In this document: positions 45,841-54,304 of the stretch, piece after piece | How the letters are laid out: each line of letters begins with the position of its first letter | How positions within the stretch are numbered: position 1 is the stretch's first letter | Source of the DNA: Malikia spinosa | Lineage (GTDB): Bacteria; Pseudomonadota; Gammaproteobacteria; Burkholderiales; Burkholderiaceae_C | NCBI RefSeq assembly: GCF_002980625.1 | Contig: NZ_PVLR01000036.1 | Span: forward strand, 1 to 64,000 | Length of the DNA: 64,000 bases | Direction: 5' to 3' | Translations under genes and position numbers: made by a program | Notes under the pieces: generated by a model | Databases searched by the model: none | What the model was told of the DNA's origin: nothing | What the model saw: only the letters and a program-made list of their open reading frames with translations

Positions 45841-46761
45841 ATGCAAGCAGTCACCCCCGGCCAGGAAAAGCCCGTTCCCGGCCTCGATCCCGTCGCGGCC
45901 CGCCGCTGGCGCGAGCGCCGTCGCAGCGAAAGCCCCTGGCTGCACGAGGAGATCGGTGCGCGCATGGCCGACCGGCTGGGCTGGATCAAGCAGGCGCCCG
46001 CGCAGTGGCTGGACTGGGCGCCGCTCAACGGCGGCTTGCAGGCACACCGGCTGGTGGCCGAGCGCTATCCCGAAGCAAGGGTCGAGCTGCTGGGTCAGGG
46101 TGCTGCGGCAGCGGCCGACAGCCTGCGCCGTCTGTCGCCGCGCGGCTGGAATCCGCTCAAGTGGCTGGCCTCGGGTCCCGCGCTGCATGACGAGTCTGGC
46201 GCCGCCGCCGGAACGGCCGGTCTGCTCTGGGCCAACATGGCCTTGCACCAGGAGCCGCTGCCGCGTGCCCTGCTGAGCCGCTGGCTGGACCTGCTCGCGG
46301 TCAACGGTTTCCTGATGTTCTCCTGCCTCGGGCCCGACAGCCTGCGCGAGTTGCGCGCCGTCTATGCCGCGCAGGGCTGGCCCGCGCCCTGTCACGACTT
46401 CACCGACATGCATGACTGGGGCGACATGCTGATCGAGGTCGGCTATGCCGAGCCGGTGATGGACATGGAGCGCATCACGCTGGCCTATCCCGATGCCAAG
46501 CGCCTGCTGCGCGACCTGCGCGACTGGGGCCGCAACCTGAACCAGGCGCGTTTTGCCGGCCTGCGCGGCCGCGGCTGGGCCCAGGCGCAGGAGCGCGCGC
46601 TCGAGGCCGGCCTGCCGCGCAACGAGCAGGGTCAGCTGCTGTTGAGCTTCGAGGTCAACTATGGTCATGCGGTCAAGCCCGCACCCAGGGTCAGGCTTGA
46701 GTCGACCAGCCAGGTCTCGGTCGATCAGATGCGCGCCATGTTGCGCCAGCCCCGGGCCTGA
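45841..46761 (+). CDS. BioC-like SAM-dependent methyltransferase, divergent
   Basis: A 306-residue protein resembling malonyl-ACP O-methyltransferase BioC over most of its length: an N-terminal basic helix (ARRWRERRRSESPWLHEE), the core LLWANMALHQEPLPRALLSR, then the motif FLMFSCLGPDSLRELR. The usual glycine-rich SAM motif (LDLGCGTG type) is replaced by WLDWAPLNGGLQAH, so cofactor binding may be altered or lost. It is not next to other biotin genes. It diverges from comF, 71 bases away, as is common in this order. Enzyme activity is uncertain. Confidence 0.78.
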   Translation: MQAVTPGQEKPVPGLDPVAARRWRERRRSESPWLHEEIGARMADRLGWIKQAPAQWLDWAPLNGGLQAHRLVAERYPEARVELLGQGAAAAADSLRRLSPRGWNPLKWLASGPALHDESGAAAGTAGLLWANMALHQEPLPRALLSRWLDLLAVNGFLMFSCLGPDSLRELRAVYAAQGWPAPCHDFTDMHDWGDMLIEVGYAEPVMDMERITLAYPDAKRLLRDLRDWGRNLNQARFAGLRGRGWAQAQERALEAGLPRNEQGQLLLSFEVNYGHAVKPAPRVRLESTSQVSVDQMRAMLRQPRA

Positions 46762-46805
46762 CGCCGGACAATCCAGCAGGCCTGCAATCGACGGACAATC
46801 CAGCC

Positions 46806-47432
46806 ATGACCATTGACTCCATTTCAAGTCCATCGATTCCGCGCCGCCGGCTGCTGCTGGGCGCCGCTGCCCTGGCCAGCGCCTGCTGGCTGGCGGGTTG
46901 TGGCGACAAGCCGGCGTTCAAGGGGGTGGACATCACGGGCGCCGACTACGGGCGCGAACTGAGTCTGCCCGACCAGGACGGCCGCCAGCGCCAGTTGACC
47001 GACTTCAAGGGCCGGGTGGTGGTGCTGTTCTTCGGCTACACCCAGTGCCCCGATGTCTGCCCGACTTCGCTGTCCGAGCTGGCGCAGGCCAAGCGGCTGC
47101 TCGGCAGCGACGGCGAGCGCCTGCAGGGCCTGTTCGTGAGCGTCGATCCGCAGCGCGACACGCCCGAGATCATGCGTGCCTACATGGCGAGCTTCGATGC
47201 CGGTTTCCTCGCGTTGCTGCCGACTCCGGCCGAGCTGCCGGCGCTGGCCAAGTCGTTCAAGGTCTATTACAAGCCGGTCCAGGGGGCGACGCCGACCAGC
47301 TACACGATGGACCATTCGGCTGGCAGCTATGTCTACGATACCCAGGGCCGCCTGCGCGTCTACCACCGCTATGGCAGTGGCGCCGAGGCGCTGGCGGCCG
47401 ATGTCCGGCTGCTGCTGGCCGAGGCGCGCTGA
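46806..47432 (+). CDS. Sco1/SenC-family copper-binding lipoprotein
   Basis: A 208-residue thioredoxin-fold protein that delivers copper to cytochrome oxidase. A short basic N-terminus and hydrophobic stretch lead to the lipobox LAGC (Cys32), so it is anchored by lipid and faces the periplasm. The copper ligands are CPDVC (residues 81-85) and the histidine in TMDHSAGSYV. It starts 44 bases after the BioC-like gene. It could serve a caa3/aa3 oxidase or the cbb3 enzyme encoded 10 kb upstream. Confidence 0.92.
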   Translation: MTIDSISSPSIPRRRLLLGAAALASACWLAGCGDKPAFKGVDITGADYGRELSLPDQDGRQRQLTDFKGRVVVLFFGYTQCPDVCPTSLSELAQAKRLLGSDGERLQGLFVSVDPQRDTPEIMRAYMASFDAGFLALLPTPAELPALAKSFKVYYKPVQGATPTSYTMDHSAGSYVYDTQGRLRVYHRYGSGAEALAADVRLLLAEAR

Positions 47433-47462
47433 GGACTGACGCGCCAGGCGGGCCGGGCGGCT

Positions 47463-48497
47463 TCAGCTGCCCAGCTTGTCGCGCTCGGAAGTGAAGGCGT
47501 CGGCGTAGAACTCGTCAGCCGGCAGGCCGGCAGCGAGGTAGTCGCGCTGCGCCGACTCGACCACGATCGGTGCGCCGCAGGCATAGACCTGGTGGCCCGA
47601 CAGGTCGGGCCAGTCCTGCAGCACGGCCTGGTGCACGAAGCCGGTGCGCCCGCTCCAACCGTCCTCGGGCTGGGCGTCCGACACCACCGGCACGTACTTC
47701 AGGTTGGGCATGGCAGCGCATTGCTGTTCGATCCAGTCGGCCTGGTAGAGGTCGGCTGGACGGCGGCCGCCCCAGTAGAGCGTGGCGGGCCGGCTGCTGC
47801 CTTTTTCGCGCATCTGCTCGATGATGGCCTTGATCGGCGCGAAGCCGGTGCCCGAGGCCAGCAGCACGATCGGCTTGTCCGAGTCTTCGCGCAGGTAGAA
47901 GCTGCCGAACGGGCCCTCGATGCGCAGGATCTCCTTTTCCTTCATGGCGCCGAACACATGGTCGGTGAACTTGCCGCCCGGCAGATGGCGGATATGCAAT
48001 TCCATCGCGGGCTTGACGGCCTGCTGGTGCGGCGCGGTTGCCATCGAGTAGGCGCGACGCGCGCCGTCCTTGAGCAGGAACTCGATGTACTGGCCGGCGT
48101 GGTAGTTGAAGCTGTCGTTGGCCGGCAGCTGCAGCTTGACGACCATGACGTCGGAGGAGGCGCGCTCGAGGCTGCTGACGCGCACCGGCAGCTTCTTGAT
48201 CGGCAGCGCGTCGGCCGCCGTCACCTGGCGCGACTCGAGCACGAGGTCGCTGGTGGCCGTCGCGCAGCAGGTCAGCACGAGGCCGGCGGCTTCCTCCTCG
48301 GCGCTCAGGGCCTTGGCCTGGTGCGCGCCATGGACCACGCTGCCGGAGAGCTTCTTGCATTTGCAAGAGCCGCAGGCGCCGTCCTTGCAGCCGTAGGGCA
48401 GGCCTATGCCCTGGCGGATGCCGGCAGCCAGGAGGGTTTCATCGGGGGTGGCGGAGAAAACGCGGCCGCTGGGCTCGACGCTGATCTGGAATGTCAT
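47463..48497 (-). CDS. Ferredoxin-domain NAD(P)H-flavin reductase (AscD-like)
   Basis: A 344-residue electron-transfer flavoprotein: an N-terminal plant-type [2Fe-2S] domain (about residues 1-90, cysteines in GCKDGACGSCKCKK and TCCATA), an FAD domain (RAYSMATAP, about 145) and an NAD(P) domain (LASGTGFAPIKAII, about 220). It is usually annotated as CDP-6-deoxy-delta-3,4-glucoseen reductase, but no deoxysugar genes are nearby. It more likely acts as reductase for an unidentified oxygenase or radical enzyme. The ATG at 48497 is the family start. It diverges from the SDR gene. Confidence 0.9.
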   Translation of the reverse strand: MTFQISVEPSGRVFSATPDETLLAAGIRQGIGLPYGCKDGACGSCKCKKLSGSVVHGAHQAKALSAEEEAAGLVLTCCATATSDLVLESRQVTAADALPIKKLPVRVSSLERASSDVMVVKLQLPANDSFNYHAGQYIEFLLKDGARRAYSMATAPHQQAVKPAMELHIRHLPGGKFTDHVFGAMKEKEILRIEGPFGSFYLREDSDKPIVLLASGTGFAPIKAIIEQMREKGSSRPATLYWGGRRPADLYQADWIEQQCAAMPNLKYVPVVSDAQPEDGWSGRTGFVHQAVLQDWPDLSGHQVYACGAPIVVESAQRDYLAAGLPADEFYADAFTSERDKLGS

Positions 48498-48567
48498 ACA
48501 GTCTTGGAGGGGGTTGTGGGCGCGGTGGCGCTGGCAGCCAAGGATTTTCTCAAATTTGGATCTGGAC

Positions 48568-49542
48568 ATGGCTTTTCTGGGGGCCTTGCCCGCGCGCTTT
48601 CGGCGCGAGCGGGTGTTGATCGTGGGTTGTGGCGACGTGGGGCTGCGCAGTGCGCGTGCGCTTGGCGCGCGGGCCGTGGCGGTTGTTGCGCCTGGGGCAA
48701 GCGATGCCGTGCCTGCAGCCAGTCCAGGCGCGCGTGGGCGGGTCCGCCTGTTCGCGCTGACCTCGACGCCGGCGCGTGTGGCCGATTTGCGCGCCGCCGG
48801 AATCACGCCGCTGGCGGGCAATCTCGATGATCCGGCCAGCCTGCGTCGCCTGGCGGGACTGGCCACGCGCGTGCTGCATCTGGCGCCGCCGCCAGGCACT
48901 GGCCTGGGCGACCCGCGCAGCCTGGCGCTGGCGCGCGTGCTGGCGCGGCGCACGCCGCCGCGGGCGCTGGTCTACGGTTCGACCAGCGGTGTCTATGGCG
49001 ACTGCGGTGGTGCCTGGGTCGACGAGGTCCGGGCGGTCAACCCTGGCACGCCGCGCGCGCGCCGGCGCGTGGCCGCCGAAGACCTGCTGCGCCACTGGGG
49101 CCGGGCTTTCGGCGTGCCGGTCGGCGTGCTGCGGATTCCGGGCATCTACGCGCCGGACCGCGAGGGCGGCACGCCGCGCGAGCGCCTGTTGCGCGGCACG
49201 CCGGTGCTGCGGCGCGAGGACGACGTGCACACCAACCATATCCATGCCGATGACCTGGCGCGCGCCTGCGTGCGGGCGCTCTGGCGCGCGCCGGTGCAGC
49301 GGGTCTTCAATTGTTGCGACGACACCGAGCTGACCATGGGCGACTATTTCGAGCTGGCTGCCGATCTCTACGGTTTGCCAAGACCCGAGCGCGTCTCGCG
49401 CGAGCAGGCCAGGGAGCGGCTGTCGCCGATGACGCTGAGCTTCATGGGTGAGTCCCGGCGCCTGAGCAACTTGCGCATGAAGCGCGAGCTCGGGTTGAAG
49501 CTGCGTTACCCCCAGGTGGAGCAGGGCTTGCGTGCCGCTTGA
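48568..49542 (+). CDS. NAD(P)-binding SDR protein, YeeZ-like
   Basis: A 324-residue extended short-chain dehydrogenase relative. The Rossmann motif is VLIVGCGDVGLRSARAL (about residues 16-32). The usual YxxxK active site is not evident; GSTSGVYGDCGGAWVDE and LRIPGIYAPDREGG correspond to the conserved blocks of the YeeZ subgroup. The substrate is unknown. The start ATG at 48568 has a poor ribosome site, and the gap to the divergent reductase is only 70 bases. Confidence 0.83.
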   Translation: MAFLGALPARFRRERVLIVGCGDVGLRSARALGARAVAVVAPGASDAVPAASPGARGRVRLFALTSTPARVADLRAAGITPLAGNLDDPASLRRLAGLATRVLHLAPPPGTGLGDPRSLALARVLARRTPPRALVYGSTSGVYGDCGGAWVDEVRAVNPGTPRARRRVAAEDLLRHWGRAFGVPVGVLRIPGIYAPDREGGTPRERLLRGTPVLRREDDVHTNHIHADDLARACVRALWRAPVQRVFNCCDDTELTMGDYFELAADLYGLPRPERVSREQARERLSPMTLSFMGESRRLSNLRMKRELGLKLRYPQVEQGLRAA

Positions 49543-49610
49543 ATCCGGCTTGTCTGTGCTGGCGCGCCTTGTTACGGCCGCTTGCGCTAGAACGGACAGC
49601 GCTGAAAAGC

Positions 49611-49643
49611 AAAAAAGCGACGCCTAGCGGAGTCGCTTTTTTT
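49611..49643. terminator. Bidirectional terminator between the SDR gene and tRNA-Leu(CAA)
   Basis: AAAAAAGCGAC pairs with GTCGCTTTTTT around a ten-base loop. T-stretches follow on both strands, so it can serve the SDR gene and the convergent tRNA. Confidence 0.9.
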
Positions 49644-49649
49644 CTGATT

Positions 49650-49734
49650 TGGTGCCCGAGGTCGGACTCGAACCGACACACCTTGCGGCGGGGGATTTTG
49701 AATCCCCTGCGTCTACCGATTTCGCCACCCGGGC
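49650..49734 (-). tRNA. tRNA-Leu (anticodon CAA)
   Basis: An 85-base class II tRNA gene with encoded CCA. On the minus strand the acceptor GCCCGGG pairs with CTCGGGC (one G-T pair). The anticodon arm GGGGA-TTCAAAA-TCCCC gives anticodon CAA, and a long variable arm precedes the GGTTCGAGTCC T-arm. Confidence 0.96.
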
Positions 49735-49800
49735 AGGAATGAGATATAAATTATGGCACAGTGATGGCACTGTCCCTCGCATCCCAGAGAAAAAAGTCCC

Positions 49801-50739
49801 ATGACACGCGCGACCCCCCGTAGCCGGAAGAAACCCGTCATCTACCCGACCCTGGAAGACACCATCGGCAACACGCCGCTGATCGCGCTGCAGCGCATCG
49901 GTGCCTTGTCCAACCGCGAGCGCGGCAATGTGGTACTGGCCAAGCTCGAAGGCAACAACCCGGCCGGATCGGTCAAGGACCGGCCCGCCTTGTCGATGAT
50001 CCGGCGCGCCGAGGAGCGCGGCGAGATCGCGCCCGGCGACACGCTGATCGAGGCGACCTCGGGCAACACCGGCATCGCACTGGCGATGGCGGCTGCCGTG
50101 CGCGGCTACCGCATGGTGCTGATCATGCCCGAGGACCTCAGCATCGAGCGCGCGCAGACCATGAAGGCCTTCGGTGCCGAGCTGATCCTGACGCCCAAGA
50201 GCGGCGGCATGGAATGCGCGCGCGACCTGGCCGACCAGATGGTCGCGCAGGGCAAGGGCAAGGTGCTCGATCAGTTTGCCAACCCCGACAACCCGCGCGT
50301 CCATTACGAGACCACCGGTCCCGAGCTCTGGAAGCAGACGCGCGGTCGCATCACCCATTTCGTCAGCGCGATGGGCACCACCGGCACCATCACCGGCGTG
50401 TCGCGCTTCCTGAAGGAGCAGAACCCCGAGGTCCGCATCATCGGCGCGCAGCCGAGCGAGGGCTCGCGCATTCCCGGCATCCGCAAGTGGCCGCAGGAAT
50501 ACCTGCCCAAAATCTATGACCCGAAGGCGGTCGACGAGCTGGTCTATGTGAGCCAGGCCGATGCCGAGGAGATGTGCCGCCGGCTCGCGCGCGAGGAGGG
50601 CATCTTCGCCGGGATCTCGGCGGCTGGCGCCTGTTGGGTCGCGCAGCAGATCGCGGCCCGGGAGCAGGATGCGACGATCGCCTTCATCGTCTGCGACCGC
50701 GGCGACCGCTATCTGTCGACCGGCGTGTTTCCGGCCTGA
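49801..50739 (+). CDS. cysM: Cysteine synthase B
   Basis: PLP enzyme forming cysteine from O-acetylserine and sulfide or thiosulfate. The 312-residue protein has the PLP lysine in NPAGSVKDRPALSM, the TSGNTGIALAMAAA loop and GTTGTITGVSRFLKEQN. PSEGSRIPGIRKWP is characteristic of the CysM branch. The start at 49801 gives an 18-residue basic leader before YPTLEDTIGNTPL; no internal ATG is closer. It is followed by a TusA-like gene 21 bases later, consistent with sulfur metabolism. Confidence 0.94.
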   Translation: MTRATPRSRKKPVIYPTLEDTIGNTPLIALQRIGALSNRERGNVVLAKLEGNNPAGSVKDRPALSMIRRAEERGEIAPGDTLIEATSGNTGIALAMAAAVRGYRMVLIMPEDLSIERAQTMKAFGAELILTPKSGGMECARDLADQMVAQGKGKVLDQFANPDNPRVHYETTGPELWKQTRGRITHFVSAMGTTGTITGVSRFLKEQNPEVRIIGAQPSEGSRIPGIRKWPQEYLPKIYDPKAVDELVYVSQADAEEMCRRLAREEGIFAGISAAGACWVAQQIAAREQDATIAFIVCDRGDRYLSTGVFPA

Positions 50740-50760
50740 AGTCTGGTCAAGGATTGAATC

Positions 50761-51003
50761 ATGTCAGGACAAGCAATGAATGCCGATCTGGAACTCGACG
50801 CGCGCGGATTGAACTGTCCGCTGCCCATCCTCAAAGCCAAGAAGGCGCTGGCCGGCATGGAAAGCGGCCAGCTGCTCAAGGTGATCTGCACCGATGCCGG
50901 TTCGGTGCGCGACTTCCAGGCCTTTGCCAAGCAGACTGGCAACGAACTGCTGCAGCAGGACATGACCGGGCCGGATTTCGTGACCTGGCTCAAGCGGCGC
51001 TGA
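50761..51003 (+). CDS. TusA-family sulfur carrier protein
   Basis: An 80-residue protein with the TusA fold. The conserved sulfur-carrying cysteine lies in LDARGLNCPLPILKAKKAL (CPxP motif), and GQLLKVICTDAGSVRDF follows. AAGGA lies 7 bases before the ATG at 50761. It would relay persulfide sulfur for tRNA thiolation or other sulfur transfer. It sits between cysM and lrgA in the same direction. Confidence 0.92.
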   Translation: MSGQAMNADLELDARGLNCPLPILKAKKALAGMESGQLLKVICTDAGSVRDFQAFAKQTGNELLQQDMTGPDFVTWLKRR

Positions 51004-51029
51004 GCGGTTGCCGTGGACGGGAGCGGACG

Positions 51030-51389
51030 ATGATCCAGGGCTTTAGCTGGCTGCTGCTGTTCCAGCTGGTCGGCGAATTGCTGGTGCTGGGCCTGGACTG
51101 GCCGGTGCCCGGGCCGGTGGCCGGCATGGCGCTGCTGTTCCTGGCCTTGCTCTGGCGCGGCGGTCCGGGGCGCAGGCTGGCCCAGACCTCGAGTCAGCTG
51201 CTGCAGCATCTGTCGCTGCTGTTCGTGCCGGCTGGCGCCGGTGTCGTGCTCTACGGCGCGCTGCTGGCGCGTGAAGGCTGGTCGCTGGCGCTCGCCCTGG
51301 TGGCCAGCACGCTGCTGGCGATGGCCGTGGCGGCGCTGCTGCTGCGGGTCCTGTTGCGCCGCTCCCGTCGCGGCTCCGAAGAGGGCTGA
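51030..51389 (+). CDS. LrgA/CidA-family membrane protein
   Basis: A 119-residue membrane protein with four hydrophobic segments. LVLGLDWPVPGPVAGMALLF and HLSLLFVPAGAGVVLYG are the family signatures. CidA/LrgA proteins resemble holins and are linked to murein-hydrolase control or to export of small metabolites such as pyruvate. The next gene, LrgB-like, starts three bases after it ends, so the two are translated together. Confidence 0.92.
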   Translation: MIQGFSWLLLFQLVGELLVLGLDWPVPGPVAGMALLFLALLWRGGPGRRLAQTSSQLLQHLSLLFVPAGAGVVLYGALLAREGWSLALALVASTLLAMAVAALLLRVLLRRSRRGSEEG

Positions 51390-51392
51390 GCG

Positions 51393-52127
51393 ATGCTGGA
51401 GCGCGCGACCCTGGTCTGGCAGCATCTGGCGGGCTCGACGCTGCTGTGGCTGGCGCTGACGCTGCTGGCCTATCAGTTCGGAGTTTGGCTGCAGCGGCGG
51501 CTGCGCGGTCATGCGCTGGCCAATCCGGTGCTGGTCGCGGTCGCGCTGCTGTCCGCCCTGTTGCTGCTCAGTGGCACTTCCTACGCCAGCTACATGAACG
51601 GCGCCGGGCTGATCCATTTCCTGCTCGGGCCGGCGACGGTCGCGCTGGCAATTCCGCTCCACGCGAACTGGCCCCGGCTCAAGAGCATGGCCGGGCCGCT
51701 GCTGCTGGTGCTGCTGGTCGCGTCCCTGGTGGCGGTGGTATCGGCCTGGGGGCTGGGTGCCTGGCTGGGCGCCGGTCCGGAGTCGCGCATCTCGCTCGCG
51801 ATCAAGAGCATCACGACGCCGATCGCGATGGCGGTCACCGAGCGCCTGGGCGGACTGCCCGCGCTGACCGCGGTGCTGGTGATCGTGACCGGCATCGTTG
51901 GCGGGCTCTGCGCCGAAGCGCTCTACCGCTGGCTGCGCATCGACGACGACGCGGTGCGCGGCTTCGCGCTCGGACTGGCCGCGCATGGCCTGGGCACGGC
52001 GCGCGCCTTCCAGTTCAGCGAGCAGGCGGGCGCCTTTGCCGCGCTGGGCATGGGGCTCAACGGTCTGCTGACCTCGTTTGCCTTGCCCTGGCTGCTGCCC
52101 TGGCTCGAGCGCCTGCTGGCGCGCTGA
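51393..52127 (+). CDS. LrgB/CidB-family membrane protein
   Basis: A 244-residue partner of the LrgA-like protein with about seven membrane segments. The conserved regions KSITTPIAMAVTERLGGLPA and AHGLGTARAFQFSEQAGAFA identify LrgB. It was kept as a pair with lrgA, so the complex is probably functional. It is convergent with the Dus gene 69 bases on; no obvious terminator is seen between them. Confidence 0.93.
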   Translation: MLERATLVWQHLAGSTLLWLALTLLAYQFGVWLQRRLRGHALANPVLVAVALLSALLLLSGTSYASYMNGAGLIHFLLGPATVALAIPLHANWPRLKSMAGPLLLVLLVASLVAVVSAWGLGAWLGAGPESRISLAIKSITTPIAMAVTERLGGLPALTAVLVIVTGIVGGLCAEALYRWLRIDDDAVRGFALGLAAHGLGTARAFQFSEQAGAFAALGMGLNGLLTSFALPWLLPWLERLLAR

Positions 52128-52196
52128 ATTCGGGCCGGCACGGGCTGGCTCTGCATGGCCGCCCTGCGTGTGGACGAGGGGGCGGGCGGACCTGGC

Positions 52197-53180
52197 TCAG
52201 GTGCAGGCCAGCGCGGGGTCGGGCCTGGCTGTGAGCTGCTGGTCCAGCCAGGCCTCGAGCACGCGCGGGTCGTTGACGGTGCGCAGCGCCTGGTAGGCGG
52301 CCTCGGCCTCGGGGTGACGGCGGCGCAGGTAGTTGAGCCATTGCTTGAGCCGGCCGTGACGCGCGCGCGGCTCGATGCGCTCGAGCACGCGGCGCCAGAA
52401 ATGGCCCAGCAGCGGGCGCAGCTCGTCCCAGCCGGTTTCTAGCCTGCCGCCAGCCAGTCCCTGATCGGCCAGGATCGCCAGCGCCAGCCCGGGGTCGGCG
52501 ACCATGCCGCGGCCCAGCATCAGGTCGGTGCAGCCCGATTCCTGCAGGCAGCGGCGCGCGTCGGCCACGCTCCAGACCTCGCCATTGGCCACCACCGGCA
52601 GCCTGACTGCCTGGCAGATGTCGGCGATCCGGCTCCAGTAGGCCGGCGGGCGGTAGCCCTGGGCTCTGGTGCGGGCATGGACCACCAGCTGATTGGCGCC
52701 ACCAGCCTCGATCGCCTGGGCGCAGGCCTCGGCCCGGCTGTCGTCGTCGAAGCCGAGCCGCATCTTGGCCGATACCGGCATCGGCGCCGGTACGGCCTGG
52801 CGCACGGCCGCGACCAGGCGGTACAGCAACTCGGGGTCCTGCAGCAGCGCCGCGCCACCGCCATGGCGATTCACGACCTTGGCCGGGCAGCCGAAGTTCA
52901 GGTCGATGCCGGCCGGGCCGAGGCCGGCCAGCCGCGCGGCGTTTTCGGCCAGACAGTTCGGGTCCGAGCCCATCAACTGCGCGCGTACCGGCACGCCGGC
53001 TGCGGTGCGTCCGCCCTGGTCGAGCTCGGGCACGATGCGGCGAAAGGCGCGTTCGGGCAGCAGCGTGCCGGTGACGCGGATGAACTCGGAGACGCAGAGG
53101 TCGATGCCGCCCACGCGCGTGAGCGTGTCGCGCAGCGCGTAGTCGAGCAGCCCTTCCATGGGCGCGAGCAGGATGGCCAT
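52197..53180 (-). CDS. tRNA-dihydrouridine synthase, DusC-like
   Basis: FMN enzyme reducing uridine to dihydrouridine in tRNA. The 327-residue protein starts ILLAPMEGLLDYALRD, close to the DusC start. The catalytic cysteine is in GIDLNFGCPAKVVNRHGGG, and VVHARTRAQGY and VANGEVWS line the FMN site. DusC modifies position 16 in E. coli. I chose the ATG at 53180 by family comparison; an ATG at 53219 would add 13 residues. It lies 49 bases after the LysR gene on the same strand. Confidence 0.92.
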   Translation of the reverse strand: MAILLAPMEGLLDYALRDTLTRVGGIDLCVSEFIRVTGTLLPERAFRRIVPELDQGGRTAAGVPVRAQLMGSDPNCLAENAARLAGLGPAGIDLNFGCPAKVVNRHGGGAALLQDPELLYRLVAAVRQAVPAPMPVSAKMRLGFDDDSRAEACAQAIEAGGANQLVVHARTRAQGYRPPAYWSRIADICQAVRLPVVANGEVWSVADARRCLQESGCTDLMLGRGMVADPGLALAILADQGLAGGRLETGWDELRPLLGHFWRRVLERIEPRARHGRLKQWLNYLRRRHPEAEAAYQALRTVNDPRVLEAWLDQQLTARPDPALACT

Positions 53181-53229
53181 GATGTCGCAGTAGATCCGGG
53201 GACAGCGATTGTCCGCCATCGGCGGGTTT

Positions 53230-54144
53230 TCAGCCGGCGAGCTGTTCCGGCGCGCGCGCGAACAGTTCGCCTGCCCAGTCGATGAAGGCGCGCAGCCGGG
53301 CCGTCGCCTGGCGGTTGGGCGCGTAGAGCAGGTGCAGCGGCATGGCCGGCGGGCGGTGCGCGGGCAGTACCTCTTCCAGTTCGCCGCTGGCGAGCTGGCG
53401 CGCGACATGGAACAGCGGCACCTGGATCAGTCCCAAGCCGGCGCAACAGGCCGCGACATAGCCGCCACCGTCGTTGACCGCGACGCTGGCCGGCAGGTGC
53501 AGGCGCTCGACCTGGCCCGCGAGCATGAACTCGAAGGCAAAGGCCTTGCCGGTGGTGGCCGACAGGTTGTCGACCGCGTGATGTCCCTGCAGCTGCGCCA
53601 GGCTTTGCGGGCGGCTGCAGCGCTCCAGGTAGCTGCGGCTGGCGCAGGTCACCAACGGTAGGGTGGCAAGCCGCCTGGCCACCAGCGGCAGGTCGTCGTC
53701 GAGCGCGCCGATGCGCAGCACGCAGTCGACGCCCTCGCGCAGCGGGTCGATCTGGCGGTCGCTGACGCTGAGCTCGATCCGGATCTCGGGGTAGCGCCGG
53801 CAGAAGTCCGGCAGCGCCGGCATCAGCACCAGCCGGCACAGCGAGCCCGGCAGGTCGACCCGGAGCCGGCCGCGCGGCGTCCGGCTCGCCTGCGAGAACA
53901 CCGCCTCGGCGTCGTCGAGGTCGGCCAGGATCGCGCTGCAGCGCTGGTAGTAGTCGCTGCCGTCCGGGGTCGGCGTGACCTGGCGCGTCGTGCGCGCGAG
54001 CAGGCGCACCCCGAGCCGGGCCTCGAGCTGCTGGATGGCCTGGGTCGCGCCCGCGCGCGTGATGCCGAGCTGCTCGGCGGCGCGGCTGAAGCTGCCGAGC
54101 TCGACGATGCGGGTGAAGAGCCGGATGGCCTCGAAGCGGTCCAT
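53230..54144 (-). CDS. LysR family transcriptional regulator
   Basis: A 304-residue regulator. The N-terminal helix-turn-helix (DRFEAIRLFTRIVELGSFSR, AEQLGITRAGATQAIQQLE, about residues 1-60) is followed by the periplasmic-binding-protein-like effector domain (about 90-295). The start MDRFEAIRLF at 54144 is the subfamily start. It diverges from the BenE-type transporter, with a 160-base gap that contains AT-rich TAATTATTA near 54188. It probably controls that transporter. The effector is unknown; an aromatic acid is a guess. Confidence 0.92.
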   Translation of the reverse strand: MDRFEAIRLFTRIVELGSFSRAAEQLGITRAGATQAIQQLEARLGVRLLARTTRQVTPTPDGSDYYQRCSAILADLDDAEAVFSQASRTPRGRLRVDLPGSLCRLVLMPALPDFCRRYPEIRIELSVSDRQIDPLREGVDCVLRIGALDDDLPLVARRLATLPLVTCASRSYLERCSRPQSLAQLQGHHAVDNLSATTGKAFAFEFMLAGQVERLHLPASVAVNDGGGYVAACCAGLGLIQVPLFHVARQLASGELEEVLPAHRPPAMPLHLLYAPNRQATARLRAFIDWAGELFARAPEQLAG

Positions 54145-54304
54145 GGAATTGTTATTCTGGTTTGAATGGTGTGTTGTCCAGAGACTAATTATTAAGCCTC
54201 GGGAAACAGTGATACTGCTGCCAACCGACTGCCGCGCGTCCGGGCCGATTTTCCGGGCTGGCGCAGGCATCCGTTCCTTGAGAAGCCACAGAGACGACCG
54301 CCCG

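Noticed and set aside
53196-53219. GGGGACAG...TGTCC palindrome near the start of the Dus gene, like the sco repeats
   Set aside because: Only part of the stem matches, the loop differs, and it lies at the edge of a coding region; chance similarity is enough.
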